From positions 1 through 24,191 of the forward strand of contig JAHRAM010000192.1 of the NCBI GenBank assembly GCA_020027305.1: a stretch of 24,191 nucleotides of DNA, given 5' to 3'. The notes beneath the pieces were generated by a model. That model saw only the letters and a list, made by a program, of their open reading frames with translations. It was not told where the DNA came from and ran no database searches. The stretch's first letter is position 1. Each line of letters opens with the position of its first letter. Positions 22,348-24,191 of the stretch are shown here, one piece after another. The position numbers were made by a program, and so were the translations under genes. Origin of the DNA: Acidimicrobiia bacterium (GTDB lineage: Bacteria > Actinomycetota > Acidimicrobiia > Acidimicrobiales > Hopanoidiivorantaceae).

Positions 22348-24191
22348 ATGAAAAAAGGAAGAAAAAAGAAACAATTGTTGGGTGAAGCCTTTCTCAATGA
22401 TAGAGGTGTTACGCTTCCAACAATAATTATCACAGCAGTTTTTGCTTTGGCTGCTGCTGCTGCTGGGGTTGTTATTTATAATGTCATAAGAAACCGTTCT
22501 AAGAGCTTTGATGAGGTTTCACAATTTGTTGGAGATTTTTCTGAAGATCAAAGGCGGGCATTAGACAAAGCTTCTAGGTATTTTGGAAGACTAGACAATG
22601 ATTCAAAAATAGATGGAGCATTTGAAGGTGATGAAGAAGAAAATGGCGTATTAAAAATAGCTAATAGAAATGATGGGGTATCTGATGATTATTATTTAGC
22701 TATAAATGTATGCCCTAATTTAGAGACTCGGCATTGGAATTCGTTGTTGGCAGAGGGAAGGGACGAAACCCCAAAACGGACATTTCTTTTTGTACCTGAA
22801 TACAAAGTAACAAAAAATGGGAACATCTTCTCTTTAGACTCGGATACCCTACCACGCTCAAGAATGATACAACATGTTAGTAAAAATTGGATTGAAGCAG
22901 ATGGCTCTAATGTAGTTCTTTCACCCAAAATTGAAAACGGCAAATGTTCTTATAAAGGAACTGCTGACTATATTCCATCTGTTTCAGACTTAAATCTACC
23001 AACTAATAGATCTGCTTCTCTCTCTCGTAACAATCTACCCATTCCATCAGTTACAAAATTGTCTCCTCTAAGATATTCAGATTGTCTTATGTCTGGTTTA
23101 GCTCCTGACCCAACTGAAACTCAAGTTGCAGATAAACAAACCTGTGAACTTCATTTTGCCACATCATCAACAATTCCAACTGCTAGACAAGACTCAGGTG
23201 CTATAGGTGCTAGTAAAAGAGCTTCTTGGCAGTTAATTTCTTTTTGCACTGTCAGTGGTGGAGCCATTGCTTTTAGCCCCATTGTGCTTGAGTTCGACTC
23301 GTTAGATAGAATCTTAGGTAACACCACTTATGACACAAACAACTTCAACAAATGTGTTATCTCACCAGATGACACAGACAGACCTTGTGACCTTCTAGGT
23401 GTTGGCTTAAGAAGTGATAATGGAACCAATTATGTAGATGACGATGTAGCTCAATTTTTTGGAAGACCTGAAGGGCCTGTTATTCTTCCTGAAGCGCTAG
23501 TGGGCTTTTCAGTGTCTGGAACAGATGAAAGATGTATTATTGAAGAGGCATCATCTAAAGTAAATGGCCAAATAGCAATAAGTGACACTGAAAGAATTGC
23601 ATATACGCCACTGCCAGCTCCAGCCAGCAATGCTTGCCCCAAATACCAAATAGCAAATGAAAAAGTCTCTGGCACTAGAGGAACTACAACTTTAAGAGGA
23701 ACTAGTGTAGACGAATGTGTTTATTCAACAACATCAGCAAGTGATACATATTGTAAAAACTCAGGGCTAAAACTAAAAACAGCTAATACTTCTTGTTCTT
23801 ATGTTGTAGTTGAGCAAAACCCAGAGTGCCCTGAAATTTTTAAAATTGAATTAAAAGCAGGTAGAGGTAGATGTTTAGAACCACTTGGAAATATATTAAA
23901 ACAATTTGAAACAATTTGTTTGGGATGGGCAAATACAAGTTCTAATACACACGATCATGACAACAATTCACAAACACCAAATGTTTCAGATGATGATTCA
24001 AGTGTCTATGTGTATTATTCAAAATCTAGTGATACATATAGATGCTCTTTTAGAAACAGACACACTAATGGAGGCAGAGAGTGTTTAAGTTTTGGTTATC
24101 AACCTGGTAGTAGTGGAGAATGTGAGCTACATTCTAGAGCTTATAACCCTAGACCTTATGCCCCAACTTGTGCTGTTATAAGAGCTACTCC
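22348..24191 (+). CDS. Large Cys-rich exported protein with prepilin-like N-terminus (partial, runs off right edge)
   Basis: No named family recognised. The frame is open from the ATG at 22348 to the edge (614 codons). A basic leader of 20 residues (MKKGRKKKQLL, ending NDRG) is followed by VTLPTII and a hydrophobic helix (about 21-47) ending NVIRNRS. This resembles a type IV prepilin signal cut after G20, though the usual Glu at +5 is Thr and Pro sits at +4. The rest is polar, rich in Ser, Thr, Asn and Asp, with about 19 cysteines, and looks extracellular. Late segments hint at repeating Cys modules (SDTYC and SDTYRC, RCLEPL, ECLSFG). No Shine-Dalgarno precedes the start. It could be a pilin-like surface anchor or adhesin; a simple N-terminal membrane anchor is the alternative. 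Confidence 0.85.
   Translation, partial: MKKGRKKKQLLGEAFLNDRGVTLPTIIITAVFALAAAAAGVVIYNVIRNRSKSFDEVSQFVGDFSEDQRRALDKASRYFGRLDNDSKIDGAFEGDEEENGVLKIANRNDGVSDDYYLAINVCPNLETRHWNSLLAEGRDETPKRTFLFVPEYKVTKNGNIFSLDSDTLPRSRMIQHVSKNWIEADGSNVVLSPKIENGKCSYKGTADYIPSVSDLNLPTNRSASLSRNNLPIPSVTKLSPLRYSDCLMSGLAPDPTETQVADKQTCELHFATSSTIPTARQDSGAIGASKRASWQLISFCTVSGGAIAFSPIVLEFDSLDRILGNTTYDTNNFNKCVISPDDTDRPCDLLGVGLRSDNGTNYVDDDVAQFFGRPEGPVILPEALVGFSVSGTDERCIIEEASSKVNGQIAISDTERIAYTPLPAPASNACPKYQIANEKVSGTRGTTTLRGTSVDECVYSTTSASDTYCKNSGLKLKTANTSCSYVVVEQNPECPEIFKIELKAGRGRCLEPLGNILKQFETICLGWANTSSNTHDHDNNSQTPNVSDDDSSVYVYYSKSSDTYRCSFRNRHTNGGRECLSFGYQPGSSGECELHSRAYNPRPYAPTCAVIRAT

Overview
The window is AT-rich by eye and carries 18 protein genes: 16 on the minus strand and 2 on the plus strand. 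I see no rRNA, tRNA, insertion sequence or CRISPR array. Read in the direction of transcription (right to left) the core order is tig - clpP - clpX - folC - ndk - rne - rplU - rpmA - obgE - proB - proA. From memory, this folC-ndk-rne-rplU-rpmA-obgE-proB-proA order is typical of Actinomycetota. The AT-richness and the Asn/Lys-rich inserts suggest an AT-rich, possibly marine, Acidimicrobiia-like lineage; that placement is inference and no lineage marker was tested.

Layout. 1-5345 is a restriction-modification operon: a type III-like restriction subunit (res), a small nucleoside-deoxyribosyltransferase/TIR-like protein with a C-terminal winged helix, and an adenine/cytosine-N4-type DNA methyltransferase (mod, cut by the left edge). 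Both junctions are ATGA stop/start overlaps. 5492-7914 holds a CoxE-like VWA protein and its partner MoxR-type AAA ATPase. 8009-12221 holds proA and proB (proline synthesis), split by an oppositely oriented murJ-like lipid II flippase gene whose 3' end overlaps that of proB. 12298-14651 is obgE, rpmA and rplU (ribosome assembly and proteins). 14779-17230 is RNase E/G and nucleoside diphosphate kinase; 17230-18618 is folC. 18569-22136 is the protein quality-control block clpX, clpP and trigger factor. From 22348 to the right edge a plus-strand gene, divergent from tig, encodes a large Cys-rich exported protein with a prepilin-like N-terminus.

How it fits together. The minus-strand core genes have small gaps or overlaps and no convincing terminators between them, so long co-transcripts are likely. 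Their start sites mostly lack a good Shine-Dalgarno sequence, whereas res has a near-consensus one; with the defence content this suggests the left end is an acquired island. The most interesting candidate for a new system is the res-effector-mod operon, which resembles in layout (not homology) the way PrrC is nested in a type I restriction operon. A second unexpected theme is that most spacers of the core cluster, and several coding low-complexity regions, contain their own private short tandem duplication (13 to 32 bp units).
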